Positions 25,129 through 36,185 of a stretch of DNA of 64,000 nt are shown piece by piece. The notes under the pieces are model-generated. The model was not told where the DNA came from. It saw only the letters and a list, made by a program, of their open reading frames with translations, and made no database searches. Within the stretch, counting starts at the first letter, position 1. Each line of letters starts with the position of its first letter. Made by a program: the position numbers and the translations under genes. Source of the stretch: Alphaproteobacteria bacterium (GTDB lineage Bacteria; Pseudomonadota; Alphaproteobacteria; Rhodobacterales; Rhodobacteraceae); assembly GCA_030425145.1 (NCBI GenBank), contig JAUHVK010000004.1:1-64000 (forward strand), written 5' to 3'.

Positions 25129-25923
25129 CTAAGCGGCGCGGGCCAGACGCAGTTCCAACTGCGTGCGGCTCATTCCCTGATGCGACAGGCAAACAAGCCC
25201 ATCCGGCGCAATTTCCGTCCAGACCAGCGTTTCCGCATCCAGCGGCTCTGACGCCAAAATCCAGCCACCGCCCGTCGTTTCAGCCGCATAAAGGCTGGGT
25301 ACCCGCACATCACTGGAATGGCGGAAGGCATAAATCGCTTCGCCATCAGACATCACACAAGTCAGCCGCACGGCCTCCTCGCAGCCATGCCCATAGCGGC
25401 TATGCTCCTGCAACAGCGCGACAACAGCTTGCACCGCCTCGGCTGGATCGCGCTCCAACCCATGCGCCAGCAGCAACAGGAAAATCAGTTCGGAATCCGT
25501 CGTCCCCCGCCGCGCCAGATACAGATCATCCGGCAAAAGCGCTTCGAGCTGACGGCGAATGCGGTCAATATCGGGAACCTGCCCATTGTGCATGAACGAC
25601 CAGCGGCGATGCGCGAAGGGGTGACAATTCAACCGCGTGGTCTCACCCGTGGTCGAGGCCCGTACATGCGCCAAGAACAGCGGCGATCGGATCATCTGGC
25701 ACAGGCTCAGCAAGTTGCCATCTGACCACGCGGGCAGAACGTCCCGGTAAAGACCGGGGCCCTGCCCATCTTCACCATACCAGGCGAACCCGAATCCATC
25801 GCCTTGCACAGCAAGTTTCGCCTCATTGGCGTGCTGGCTTTGCTCAAGCAGCGAATGCGCTGGATCGACAACAACATGCGCAATCGGAACCGCCGGCCCG
25901 AGATAGGCCGCAAGGCGACACAT
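25129..25923 (-). CDS. Class II glutamine amidotransferase (YafJ/EgtC type)
   Basis: The protein starts MCRLAAYLG, so Cys2 becomes the N-terminal nucleophile after Met removal. Further class II motifs are LAHVRAST (oxyanion/Arg site), FAHRRWSFMHNGQ and the TDSELIFLLLL block. At 264 residues it is an isolated glutaminase domain with no synthetase partner fused. EgtC acts in ergothioneine synthesis, but no egtB or egtD is in the window, so a specific pathway is not supported. It is followed at 3 bases by the DUF6356 gene upstream, likely one unit. Confidence 0.85.
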   Translation of the reverse strand: MCRLAAYLGPAVPIAHVVVDPAHSLLEQSQHANEAKLAVQGDGFGFAWYGEDGQGPGLYRDVLPAWSDGNLLSLCQMIRSPLFLAHVRASTTGETTRLNCHPFAHRRWSFMHNGQVPDIDRIRRQLEALLPDDLYLARRGTTDSELIFLLLLAHGLERDPAEAVQAVVALLQEHSRYGHGCEEAVRLTCVMSDGEAIYAFRHSSDVRVPSLYAAETTGGGWILASEPLDAETLVWTEIAPDGLVCLSHQGMSRTQLELRLARAA

Positions 25924-25925
25924 CC

Positions 25926-26180
25926 TCAGTGCCCGGCGCTGGTGTGACGCGCTTCGATCCGCGCGTGCATCTGACGGATCATCCGGCTGGCCGTGGTTTC
26001 GAACAACGGCGGGATCACCGCATGGATCAGCGCCGCCATCGACGCCAGAAACAGCCGTGCGGAAAACCCAAACGCAAACCCGGCATGTTGAAGATAGGTT
26101 TCATTCACGCTCGCCGGATGGTCGATGAACCCGCGCAAAAAGCCGGGCCGCGCTGCTGTATCTGTGTCTTGGGCTGCCAT
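25926..26180 (-). CDS. DUF6356 small membrane protein
   Basis: The 84-residue product has a conserved N-terminal FLRGFIDHPASVNETYLQHA segment and one hydrophobic helix (about residues 34-57). It matches the small DUF6356 type found in alphaproteobacteria, from recall. The ATG at 26178-26180 has GGAG 8 bases upstream. It is the first gene of a pair with the glutamine amidotransferase, separated by only 2 bases. Function unknown. Confidence 0.7.
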   Translation of the reverse strand: MAAQDTDTAARPGFLRGFIDHPASVNETYLQHAGFAFGFSARLFLASMAALIHAVIPPLFETTASRMIRQMHARIEARHTSAGH

Positions 26181-26329
26181 TGGGGTGCTCCGTGTTTCAA
26201 TGTCTGCCAATACAATGCCAGACAATCACACAGCACGTTTCCCAATTTTCATTCAGACAGACAGGCAGCTTGAGAGTTACTCACAACAAACCGATGATAG
26301 TTGAGAAATAATCCCGAAACGGACTACCG

Positions 26330-27118
26330 TCACAGATCAAACGTCGCAAAAACAGGCGCATGGTCGCTGGGCTGCTCCCAGCCACGAGCGTCCTTCAGAA
26401 TTCGGCTCGAATGCGCGGCGTTGGAAATGTCCGGCGTCGCCCAAATATGATCGAGCCGCCGCCCCTTGTCCGCCGCAGCCCAATCCTTGGCGCGGTAGCT
26501 CCACCACGAATAGAGCAACCCCTCGGGAATATCCTGCCGGGTCACATCCACCCAACCGCCCGCATCCTGCGTTTCGCCGAAATGCTCGACCTCAATTGGC
26601 GTGTGGCTCACCACCTTCAGCAATTGTTTGTGCGACCAGACATCGTCCTCACGCGGCGCGATGTTCAGGTCACCCACAAGGATCGCCTTCTCAGGACGCT
26701 CCGCATGAAACCAGTCCCGCATTTCGGTCAGGTAATCGAGCTTTTGCCCGAACTTCTCGTTCACCTCCCGGTCCGGCACATCGCCGCCCGCAGGGACATA
26801 GAAGTTGTGGATCGTCACCCCGTTCTCCAGCCGACCCGCCACATGGCGCGCGTGGCCCAAACTGGCGAAATCCTTGTCGCCTAGATCCTCGATCGGCAGT
26901 TTCGACAGGATGGCAACGCCGTTGTAGCCTTTCTGCCCACGCGCGATCATGTGCCCATAGCCAAGCGCCTGAAACTGCTCGAGCGGGATTTTCTCCACCG
27001 GGCTTTTGCACTCTTGCAGGCACAGAACGTCCGGCCCTTCCTCGGCCATCAGCTTGGCCACCAGCCCTTCGCGCAGACGAACCGAGTTGATGTTCCAGGT
27101 GGCAAGGGTAAAGGGCAT
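26330..27118 (-). CDS. xthA: Exodeoxyribonuclease III / AP endonuclease
   Basis: This DNA repair nuclease cleaves at abasic sites and degrades 3' ends. The 262-residue chain has the EEP-family motifs: LATWNINSVRLR at the N-terminus, LCLQECKSP with the metal-binding Glu, YNGVAILSK, VGDLNIAPREDD with the catalytic Asp/Asn pair, and the terminal SDHAPVFATFDL with the catalytic His. It is monocistronic by layout. Assignment is secure. Confidence 0.96.
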   Translation of the reverse strand: MPFTLATWNINSVRLREGLVAKLMAEEGPDVLCLQECKSPVEKIPLEQFQALGYGHMIARGQKGYNGVAILSKLPIEDLGDKDFASLGHARHVAGRLENGVTIHNFYVPAGGDVPDREVNEKFGQKLDYLTEMRDWFHAERPEKAILVGDLNIAPREDDVWSHKQLLKVVSHTPIEVEHFGETQDAGGWVDVTRQDIPEGLLYSWWSYRAKDWAAADKGRRLDHIWATPDISNAAHSSRILKDARGWEQPSDHAPVFATFDL

Positions 27119-27194
27119 GGCAACGCTCCGACAGGGAATTAGGTCGCCAGACTCTGCCTCTGGCAGCGCCAGGTCGCAACCCGGAAACCGACAC

Positions 27195-27227
27195 GAAAAA
27201 ACGCCCCGGCTATGGCATCCGGGGCGT
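27195..27227 (-). terminator. Intrinsic terminator of the LysR gene
   Basis: ACGCCCCGG (27201-27209) and CCGGGGCGT (27219-27227) form a 9-base stem. Read on the minus strand, six T residues follow. It lies 36 bases beyond the LysR stop. Confidence 0.85.
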
Positions 27228-27262
27228 CGAGGTTGTCTGCGAACAGACGAGGGAGGATTGTC

Positions 27263-28168
27263 TTACCAGTCCTTCGGGCCTTTGTCGGCGAACTGGTGAA
27301 CCAGAAAGTCGATGAAGGCCCGCACCTTGGGCTGTGTGAACCGGCCCGGCGGATACACCGCATAGATACCTTGCGTGTCGATCGGCAGATCGGGGATCGC
27401 ATCCTCGACCAATCCCTTTTCCATCGCCTCGGCGTAGAGGAACGACGGCAGATAGGCGATACCCAGACCCGCCACACAGGCGTTGAGCAGCGATTGACCG
27501 TCATTCACCGAAAGCCAACCCGCCGTACGCACCTGGCGCTTTTCGCCCGAAGGTGCGGTCACCTTCCAGACGTTGCCGCTCGACTGGTTCGAATAATGCA
27601 GCAGCTTGTGTTCGTTCAGATCGTCGATCCGGCGCGGGCGGCCGTATTTCTCGAAATAGGACGGCGCCGCGATCATCCGCTTGGTGGTTTCGGTTAGCTT
27701 ACGCGCCCGCAGGGTGCTGTCCTCCAGCTCCCCGATCCGCACCGCCATATCAAAGCCTTCGGAAATCAGCTCAACAAAGCGGTTGTTCAGAACCATGTTC
27801 ACCGTGATGTCCGGGAAATCCGACAGGAACTCCCCCAGCACCGGAGACAGGTGATTCACCCCGAAATCGGTCGCCACGCTGATCCGCAACAGGCCGGACG
27901 GCGCAGATTGCATTGACGTCACCAGCGCATCCGCCTCGCCCGCGTCGTTCAGCACCCGGCGCGCACGATCGTAATAGGCAAGGCCGATCTCAGTCGGGCT
28001 CACGCGGCGTGTCGTCCGGTTCAGCAGACGGGCACCAAGACGGGCCTCCAACGACGATACATGCTTGGAGACAGCGGATTTCGAAATCCCCATCTTTTTG
28101 GCCGCATCGGTGAAGCCACCCTGGTCCACAACCGTGGCAAAGGCCTCCATTTCGGTAAGACGGTCCAT
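27263..28168 (-). CDS. LysR-family transcriptional regulator
   Basis: The 301-residue protein has the LysR winged helix at the N-terminus (MEAFATVVDQGGFTDAAKKM, then GISKSAVSKHVSSLEARLGARLLNRTTR). A periplasmic-binding-like co-inducer domain follows, ending near FIDFLVHQFADKG. It resembles the CrgA/DmlR subgroup. The target is not evident, because its upstream neighbour (DJ-1/PfpI protein) is on the same strand rather than divergent and has its own terminator. Confidence 0.9.
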   Translation of the reverse strand: MDRLTEMEAFATVVDQGGFTDAAKKMGISKSAVSKHVSSLEARLGARLLNRTTRRVSPTEIGLAYYDRARRVLNDAGEADALVTSMQSAPSGLLRISVATDFGVNHLSPVLGEFLSDFPDITVNMVLNNRFVELISEGFDMAVRIGELEDSTLRARKLTETTKRMIAAPSYFEKYGRPRRIDDLNEHKLLHYSNQSSGNVWKVTAPSGEKRQVRTAGWLSVNDGQSLLNACVAGLGIAYLPSFLYAEAMEKGLVEDAIPDLPIDTQGIYAVYPPGRFTQPKVRAFIDFLVHQFADKGPKDW

Positions 28169-28290
28169 AGCTTTCCTCGTGTTTCTTTCATCAAGGTATG
28201 TCCGTCAAATCAGGCGCGACTTGGGCGCTCCGCAGACAATATCTGGGTTTTGTTGGGCAATGTCGTGCAGCCGGAAACAGCAAATACACA

Positions 28291-28319
28291 AAAAAGCCGG
28301 GCACAAAGCCCGGCTTTTC
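28291..28319. terminator. Terminator downstream of the DJ-1/PfpI gene
   Basis: AAAAAGCCGGGC and GCCCGGCTTTT form a long stem with a short ACAAA loop. T-runs lie on both strands; on the minus strand it terminates the 28341-28901 gene. Confidence 0.85.
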
Positions 28320-28340
28320 TGGTCTCATTGGGACGACAGA

Positions 28341-28901
28341 TCAGGCGGCACGGCGCTCGTGCCGACCCTCTTCTATCTCTTCCACGATTTTCGAGACAAA
28401 CGCCTTGAGGTCTTCCGGCTGACGGCTCGTGATGATGCCTTGGTCAACCACAACCGGTTCGTCTATCCAGTTCGCACCGGCATTGATCACGTCGCGCTTG
28501 ATCGAATGGTACGATGTCGCATCGCGCCCTTTCAGGATACCGGCCTCAACCAGCACCCACGGCGCGTGGCAGACAGCCGCGATGATCTTGCCCTGATCGT
28601 GAAAGCTTTTGACCAGTTCAAGCACGTCTTCATCGACGCGCAGCAGGTCCGGGTTGATTTGACCGCCGGGAATCACCAGCGCATCATAATCGTCAGCCGA
28701 CACGTCCGAGATCTTGGCATCCGCCTCGGCGTCGCGCCCCCAGTCGCTGCCTTCCCAACCTTTGATCGCCTCGCCGTCAGGCGTTGCCACATGCAGCGTG
28801 GCCCCCTTGGCGCGCAGTTGATCGCGCGGGAATTCCAGTTCGGATTGCTCGAAACCATGCGTTGCGATGAGCAGAATTTTTGCGTCAGTAATTGCGGGCA
28901 T
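28341..28901 (-). CDS. DJ-1/PfpI family protein (YhbO-like)
   Basis: This 186-residue class I glutamine-amidotransferase-fold protein has its nucleophile elbow in AAVCHAPWVLVEAG (Cys near residue 111) and the acidic partner Glu in the N-terminal FEQSELEFP. These are the signature parts of PfpI/YhbO proteins, which are reported as stress-related glycation-repair or protease-like enzymes. GGAGG lies 6 bases before the ATG. Its exact activity cannot be told from sequence. Confidence 0.88.
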   Translation of the reverse strand: MPAITDAKILLIATHGFEQSELEFPRDQLRAKGATLHVATPDGEAIKGWEGSDWGRDAEADAKISDVSADDYDALVIPGGQINPDLLRVDEDVLELVKSFHDQGKIIAAVCHAPWVLVEAGILKGRDATSYHSIKRDVINAGANWIDEPVVVDQGIITSRQPEDLKAFVSKIVEEIEEGRHERRAA

Positions 28902-28988
28902 TTGGGCCTCCTGATGAAAAGAGTATCAAACCGGGGCCGTGCGCCCCGTCGTCTGACCTCTCAACGCATCAGAAGTCCAAGCCGTTCC

Positions 28989-31037
<2,049 letters not shown>

Positions 31038-31082
31038 TCACCTGACACGTCCCAAGTTGACGTGTCACGCCCCAACGTCACG

Positions 31083-32264
31083 TCACGGCCGGTCGTATTC
31101 CGCCGCGTGTCGGCCTGCCCAAAGCCCTGTCGCGAAGCAGGCGGTCAACAGATAGCCACCCGTGGGCGCGTCCCAATCAAGCATTTCGCCCGCGCAAAAC
31201 GTGCCGGGCCGATCCTTGAGCATGAGGTTTTCATCCAGCGCATCAAAGGACACGCCACCCGCAGTCGAGATCGCCTCATCCATCGGCCGCAAGCCGGCAT
31301 GACGGATTGGAACCGCCTTGATTACTCTTGCCAAGGCGGCTGGATCATCCGGCAAAGGATGCACAAACTCTCGCAGGATGGCCTGTGCCGCGGGGGACAG
31401 TTTCAGCACGCGGCGCAGATGGTTCGACAGGCTCGCTTTGCCTTTTGGCTTCGATAGACGATCCGCCACCGCTTCAAGGCTCAGGTCCGGCAAGAGGTCA
31501 AGCGTCAACGCCGCCTCTTCGCGCAAGGACGGTGCCAGCGGATAGACTCCACCACCTTCCAAACCGCGTTTGGAAATCACGACCTCGCCCCGCGAAACCT
31601 GATCGCCCGCGTGCAAAGAGATGCCTTTCAAAGGCGCGCCAAAATGGCGGGCCATATGTTCGGACCATTCCACGACCAACCCGACATTCGACGGCTGGAA
31701 CGGCGTGACCTTGATCCCTTTCGCAGCGAAATGTTCTGCCCATTGGCCATCCGAACCCAATCGCGCCCAGCTTGCGCCGCCAAGGGCAAAGACGGTGACA
31801 CGCGGCGTCAGAACGCGGGTGCCTTCAGGGGTATCGAACTGGTAGGTGTTTTTGTCCCAATCCACCCAGCGCCAGCGTGTGTGGCGCTCAAACCCAAGAC
31901 CATCCAACCGGTCGAGCCAAGCGCGCAGCAGGGGCGACGCTTTCATCGCATTGGGAAACAGACGCCCGGTTGATCCGGTGAAGGTGGTCTGCCCCAACCC
32001 TTCGGTCCAGGCCTTCACCTTTTCAGGTCCAAACGCCTTGAGACAGGCGCGCATCGTCGGGTGCAGTCCAGTTCCGTAAGAGGACAGGAACGGGCCGAAA
32101 GCCTGCATCTTGGTCAGGTTCAACCCCGACTTCCCCGCCATCAGGAACTTGCGGCCAATCGACGGCTTCGCTTCGACCAGCGTGACCGTCCGCCCCGCCG
32201 TCAACAGCGCCTCGGTTGCCATCAGGCCAGCAGGCCCGCCGCCGATGACCAGCGCGTCAGTCAC
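31083..32264 (-). CDS. TIGR03862 family flavoprotein (HI0933-like)
   Basis: This 393-residue FAD-binding protein begins ALVIGGGPAGLMATEALL. It has the HI0933/BaiN-type motif GRKFLMAGKSGLNLT (about residues 37-51) and ends with the glycine-rich CAGEMLDWDAPTGGYLL. Proteins of the TIGR03862 subfamily are uncharacterised oxidoreductases. The start overlaps the MscS gene's stop by 4 bases, so they are co-translated, although no functional link is obvious. Confidence 0.87.
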   Translation of the reverse strand: MTDALVIGGGPAGLMATEALLTAGRTVTLVEAKPSIGRKFLMAGKSGLNLTKMQAFGPFLSSYGTGLHPTMRACLKAFGPEKVKAWTEGLGQTTFTGSTGRLFPNAMKASPLLRAWLDRLDGLGFERHTRWRWVDWDKNTYQFDTPEGTRVLTPRVTVFALGGASWARLGSDGQWAEHFAAKGIKVTPFQPSNVGLVVEWSEHMARHFGAPLKGISLHAGDQVSRGEVVISKRGLEGGGVYPLAPSLREEAALTLDLLPDLSLEAVADRLSKPKGKASLSNHLRRVLKLSPAAQAILREFVHPLPDDPAALARVIKAVPIRHAGLRPMDEAISTAGGVSFDALDENLMLKDRPGTFCAGEMLDWDAPTGGYLLTACFATGLWAGRHAAEYDRP

Positions 32265-33589
32265 TCTGCCTTGGGTGCGTTGCGCAGCTCGACAACACGG
32301 TGGGGATAGGGGATTTCGATGTTGTGCTCCTTGAGCGCGTTCCAGATCAGGAACAGCACGTCCGAGGCATATTTGTTCTTGCCGTCATCGATACCGTTCA
32401 CCCAGAACTCTACGCCAAAGTCGATGCCGCTGTCACCGAAGCCGCGCAGTTCGACATCGGGCGGCTCGGGTTCGTTCAGGACATCTGGATGCTTTGAAAC
32501 TGCTTCGACGATGATGTCAGGCACCAGATTGATGTCGGTATCGTAGCTGACCGAGAACGCCACATCGAGCCGGTTGGCGCTGCCCTGATCCGAGTAGTTG
32601 ATCACGCGGGTGGTGATGAAATCCTCGTTCGGCACCACGATCCAGCGTCCGTCAAAGGTTTCGAGGATCATCGCGCGGGCGGTTGTCTTTACGATCGTAC
32701 CCGCCTCGCCGTTGTCCAACTCGACATAGTCCCCCACGGTCGCCTGCGCTTCGAGCAGAAGGATAATCCCGGAGATATAGTTCGAGGCGATCTTTTGCAG
32801 ACCAAAACCCAGACCCACACCAATCGCGCCGCCAAGGACCGCCAGCGAAGTCAGGGGGATGCCCATGATGTTCATCAGCAGGATGAACGCGAAGCCGAAG
32901 ATCAGAAGCTCGGCCGCCTTGGCTGCAAGCTGCCGCGTTGCTGGACGCATGGCTTCCTGACGGTTGATATACGCCTCGGATTGATCGTTCGACCAGCGCC
33001 CAAACCAGAACAGGATCGCCCCGGCGATCACGCCGCGGATCAGCGACATGACCGAGAACGAGATGTTTCCCAGCGAAATCATCGTCGCGTTCAGGCGGTC
33101 GGTGATCAGGTCAAGGAGGCCGAAGACGTAAAGCGCCATAACAGGCAACAGCAAGTAGCGGCCCAGAAGCTTGAGGAACGGGTCCGACACGATATCGCGC
33201 ACAAGTGCGCGCGCGGCGAGGAGCAGGAACAGGCGTTTGCCAAATGCGATCAAGCTGCCCGTACCGAAGATCGAACGGATCACCTGCTCTCCGATCCCCG
33301 CCATTATGTAGGCCACGACCGGCAGAAGCAGTGGCAGGAACGGGAGCAGGAACCGGCGCGCTTTTGCGAGGAGGTTCTTGCTTGCGTCAGGCGGGGTCAG
33401 GATGCGCGTCAGAGGTTCCCGCAGGCGACGCGAGATGACCACGGCCAACAGGTAGGCAATGACCAGCACGGCGAATTGCGACCATGCCGCCGGAGAGACC
33501 AACCACGTCAGCGCGGTTTCGTAACCTTGCAGCGCAAGCGCGACCGCGTTCTGGACGATGGGCGGCTGCGCCGACAAGTCCCAATCCAT
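32261..33589 (-). CDS. MscS-family mechanosensitive ion channel
   Basis: The 442-residue protein has several N-terminal membrane helices, then the pore-lining helix and MscS beta domain. The diagnostic block is LTSLAVLGGAIGVGLGFGLQKIASN (about residues 238-262), followed by VGDYVELDNGEAGTI. It releases solutes on hypo-osmotic shock. The extra N-terminal helices compared with the three of E. coli MscS place it with the larger MscS-like group. It begins 261 bases from the divergent pirin gene. Confidence 0.92.
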   Translation of the reverse strand: MDWDLSAQPPIVQNAVALALQGYETALTWLVSPAAWSQFAVLVIAYLLAVVISRRLREPLTRILTPPDASKNLLAKARRFLLPFLPLLLPVVAYIMAGIGEQVIRSIFGTGSLIAFGKRLFLLLAARALVRDIVSDPFLKLLGRYLLLPVMALYVFGLLDLITDRLNATMISLGNISFSVMSLIRGVIAGAILFWFGRWSNDQSEAYINRQEAMRPATRQLAAKAAELLIFGFAFILLMNIMGIPLTSLAVLGGAIGVGLGFGLQKIASNYISGIILLLEAQATVGDYVELDNGEAGTIVKTTARAMILETFDGRWIVVPNEDFITTRVINYSDQGSANRLDVAFSVSYDTDINLVPDIIVEAVSKHPDVLNEPEPPDVELRGFGDSGIDFGVEFWVNGIDDGKNKYASDVLFLIWNALKEHNIEIPYPHRVVELRNAPKAE

Positions 33590-33681
33590 GACAATTCCCT
33601 TTTGACATGTCGCCGTTTAGATTCAGCTAGATGCCTTGAGACGTCCCGCAGCGCAAGCGTCGGGAATAGGTCAGTTTGTGC

Positions 33682-33713
33682 GCCCTAATGTTTCGCGCGC
33701 GAAACATTAGGGC
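33682..33713. repeat. 32-base perfect palindrome between mscS and pirin genes
   Basis: GCCCTAATGTTTCGCG (33682-33697) is followed by its exact reverse complement with no spacer. The centre is CGCG. It lies about 93 bases upstream of mscS and 137 upstream of the pirin gene. No poly-T tract follows, so it is not a typical terminator. A smaller palindrome CCTTTAAAGG is at 33723-33732. Confidence 0.9.
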
Positions 33714-33850
33714 CGGATCGGACCTTTAAAGGATTTGGTAACCAGATTTTCTCAATGTGCAAATGCGAACATATTTTCCGCATTAGGTGATAATTGTGCA
33801 AATTTGAGATTCGCCTATCTTGATGCGGACACACAGCAAGGAGCACCGAG

Positions 33851-34789
33851 ATGAGCTGGAATCCCGCCCTCGACCCGCATTGCCCAACCGGTGACGATGT
33901 CGATGCGATCGACACGGTTATCATTCCTCGCGCCCGCGATCTGGGCGGCTTTGAAGTGCGGCGCGCACTGCCTGCGCCGCGCCGTCAGATGGTTGGGCCG
34001 TTCATTTTTTTCGACCAGATGGGGCCAGCTGAGTTTCTGCCGACCAAAGGACTCGACGTGCGCCCGCATCCCCATATCGGGTTGGCGACGATTTCCTATC
34101 TGTTCCGGGGCCGGATGCATCACCGAGACAGTCTGGGCACTGATGCCTGGATCGAACCCGGTGCGGTGAACTGGATGGTGGCCGGGCATGGGATCACCCA
34201 TTCTGAACGCACAGATGACAAAACCCAAACCGACCCGATGCCGTTCTTCGGCATTCAGACTTGGGCCGCGTTGCCGAAAGACCACGAAGACCGCGCACCG
34301 GAATTCGAGCACGCACCCGCGGAGGCACTGCCGTTCCTCGAAGGTGAAGGCAAATCCGTGCGGCTGATCCTTGGCGATGCGTGGGGCGAACAGGCTCCTG
34401 TCAAGACCGCGTCGGAGATGTTCTATGCCGATGCAGTTCTTCAGGCCGGGGCGGCAATCCCGCTGCCGGACAATCACGAGGATCGCGGTGTTTATGTTGT
34501 TGAAGGATCGGTGACGATTGCTGGCGAAACCTTTGAGGCGGGGCGCATGATGGTGTTCCGTCCGGGTGACAAGTTGTCAATGCAGGCAGGGCCGATGGGT
34601 GCGCGGGTCATGCTCTTGGGTGGCGAAACGCTGGAGGGGCCGCGTTACATCTGGTGGAACTTTGTCGCGTCGTCCAAGGAACGCATCAATGAGGCCAAAG
34701 AAGCGTGGCGCGCTGGGGACTGGGCTGAAGGTCGGTTCCAATTGCCGCCGGGGGATGATGCTGAGTTCATCCCCTTACCGGATCGGTGA
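33851..34789 (+). CDS. Pirin family protein
   Basis: This 312-residue bicupin has the N-terminal pirin metal site in DVRPHPHIGLATISYLF (His pair near residues 75-77) and the motif GAVNWMVAGHGITHSER (about 113-129). A second cupin carries VYVVEGSVTIAGE. Bacterial pirins include quercetinases and redox-linked regulators. The CAAGGAGC element 7 bases before the ATG supports this start. It is convergent with the glutathionyl-hydroquinone reductase gene, whose stop is 5 bases away. Confidence 0.9.
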   Translation: MSWNPALDPHCPTGDDVDAIDTVIIPRARDLGGFEVRRALPAPRRQMVGPFIFFDQMGPAEFLPTKGLDVRPHPHIGLATISYLFRGRMHHRDSLGTDAWIEPGAVNWMVAGHGITHSERTDDKTQTDPMPFFGIQTWAALPKDHEDRAPEFEHAPAEALPFLEGEGKSVRLILGDAWGEQAPVKTASEMFYADAVLQAGAAIPLPDNHEDRGVYVVEGSVTIAGETFEAGRMMVFRPGDKLSMQAGPMGARVMLLGGETLEGPRYIWWNFVASSKERINEAKEAWRAGDWAEGRFQLPPGDDAEFIPLPDR

Positions 34790-34794
34790 TTCTG

Positions 34795-35817
34795 TCACCC
34801 GGAGCGCGCCAACTCCGGGTGCATATATGCCTCTGGGTAGGGCATCGGTTGCGTCGGTCCCAGGGGAACGACATTGTTCCAAGACCGGCCGAAATACCCC
34901 TGTCGGCAATGGATCAGTGACCCCGCCTCTGACACGCCGTCCAAGGCATAGACCCGGCAAAGCCACCGCCACAGATGTGGGTAGTCGACGATCTTTGCGC
35001 CGTTGAGCTTCATCCGCAGGTAGTAAACCGGATCGTGACGGTAAAGGGTCGGGAAGAGGCGCAGGTCGGCTTCGGTGAAGCTGTCGCCGGCGAGGAAGGC
35101 GCGGCCATCCGAGAGCAGGTTGTTCAGGAATTCGAGCGTGTCGAAATAGGCGGTAAAGGCGGCGGCATAGACCTCTTGATCCGAGGAGAACCCGGCCTTG
35201 TAAGCGCCGTTGTTGATGGTGACGTAGATGCGTTCGTTCAAATCTGTAATTGCGGATTGCAGGGCGGGGTCGTCGGGAAAGAGCGTTGGACCGCTGGGCG
35301 TGTCGCCGCGCATGGCGTCGGCATGAGCATCGAGCATCCGCAGAATTTCGGCGCTCTCGTTGTTGACGATCCGCTGGGTGGTCTTGTCGTAGAGGACAGG
35401 CAGCGACTGTTCGTCGGAGCCTTCGCGTTGGTATAACTGCTTGGCGAGCCTGAGCCCCTGCCCGGTGCCAGTCTCAGGCGTGCATTCCGGCAGCGGATGG
35501 CCAGTCAGCGATGCGACGCGGTCTGGAGCGAATTCCCAGAGGTTGGGACCAGCGGCATCATCCTCACCCGTCCGGTTGGGAAAGGCGACGTCCATGCTGA
35601 TCGCGTCGGTCAGGCCCAGAACGCTGCGGGCCAGCGTGACACGGTGGCACCACGGGCAGTTGAGCGCGACGAAGAGGTGATAACGGCCCGGTTCGGGTGG
35701 CAAATCGGGGTCGCCAATCGTGTGGCGAAAGCCGCTGATGCCACGGACGAATTCGCCCTTGGCACGTCGTTCTGCGGCTTTGGTCTGATCTTCCTGAGTC
35801 GCGCTGTCCTCTGCCAT
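34795..35817 (-). CDS. Glutathionyl-hydroquinone reductase (Xi-class GST)
   Basis: This family reduces glutathionyl-hydroquinones and protects against quinone electrophiles. The 340-residue chain carries the thioredoxin-fold active site NCPWCHRVTLAR (Cys near residue 54) and PVLYDKTTQRIVNNESAEIL for glutathione binding. A large helical C-terminal domain ends with YPEAYMHPEL. The length is typical of YqjG/PcpF-like enzymes, longer than ordinary GSTs. It is convergent with pirin, another quinone/flavonoid-associated family. Confidence 0.9.
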   Translation of the reverse strand: MAEDSATQEDQTKAAERRAKGEFVRGISGFRHTIGDPDLPPEPGRYHLFVALNCPWCHRVTLARSVLGLTDAISMDVAFPNRTGEDDAAGPNLWEFAPDRVASLTGHPLPECTPETGTGQGLRLAKQLYQREGSDEQSLPVLYDKTTQRIVNNESAEILRMLDAHADAMRGDTPSGPTLFPDDPALQSAITDLNERIYVTINNGAYKAGFSSDQEVYAAAFTAYFDTLEFLNNLLSDGRAFLAGDSFTEADLRLFPTLYRHDPVYYLRMKLNGAKIVDYPHLWRWLCRVYALDGVSEAGSLIHCRQGYFGRSWNNVVPLGPTQPMPYPEAYMHPELARSG

Positions 35818-35858
35818 GCGGTCAGCTTAGGGCATTCGCTCGGGGTACGCAGCCCCGG

Positions 35859-36185
35859 TCAGTTGGCGTTCATGCGCTCAACGTAAGAGCGCATTTCTTC
35901 GGCCTCGTGCCGGGCATCGCGCAGGCCTTCCATCGCGGCGGCCAGTTCGGCCTCGGTTTGGGCCAGTTGGTTGGTAAGTTCCGCCTCACGCTGCTGGAGG
36001 TAAGTGATCGCCTGATCGCGGGTTTCCTCGGCCTCGTGCAGTTCCTGGCTCATGCGTTCAAGCTGATCCATGTCGGCCTGACTTACGCGGGTGAAACGGT
36101 GCACAAGCCAATTGGCAAACCACCCGAGGCAGAATGCTACAAAAAGGATGATCGCTGTCGTGATGACAAACTCAGTTCTGTCCAT
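35859..36185 (-). CDS. Membrane-anchored coiled-coil protein
   Basis: From ATG 36185 the product has 108 residues: MDRTEF, one transmembrane helix (VITTAIILFVAFCLGWFANW, residues 7-26), then a long Glu/Gln-rich amphipathic coiled coil with heptads (for example RMSQELHEAEETRDQAI). No family with known function is recognised. The start overlaps the OmpA gene's 3' end by 14 bases, so the two are coupled and this may act at the envelope with it. A longer frame to 36368 lies inside the OmpA gene and was rejected. Confidence 0.75.
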   Translation of the reverse strand: MDRTEFVITTAIILFVAFCLGWFANWLVHRFTRVSQADMDQLERMSQELHEAEETRDQAITYLQQREAELTNQLAQTEAELAAAMEGLRDARHEAEEMRSYVERMNAN

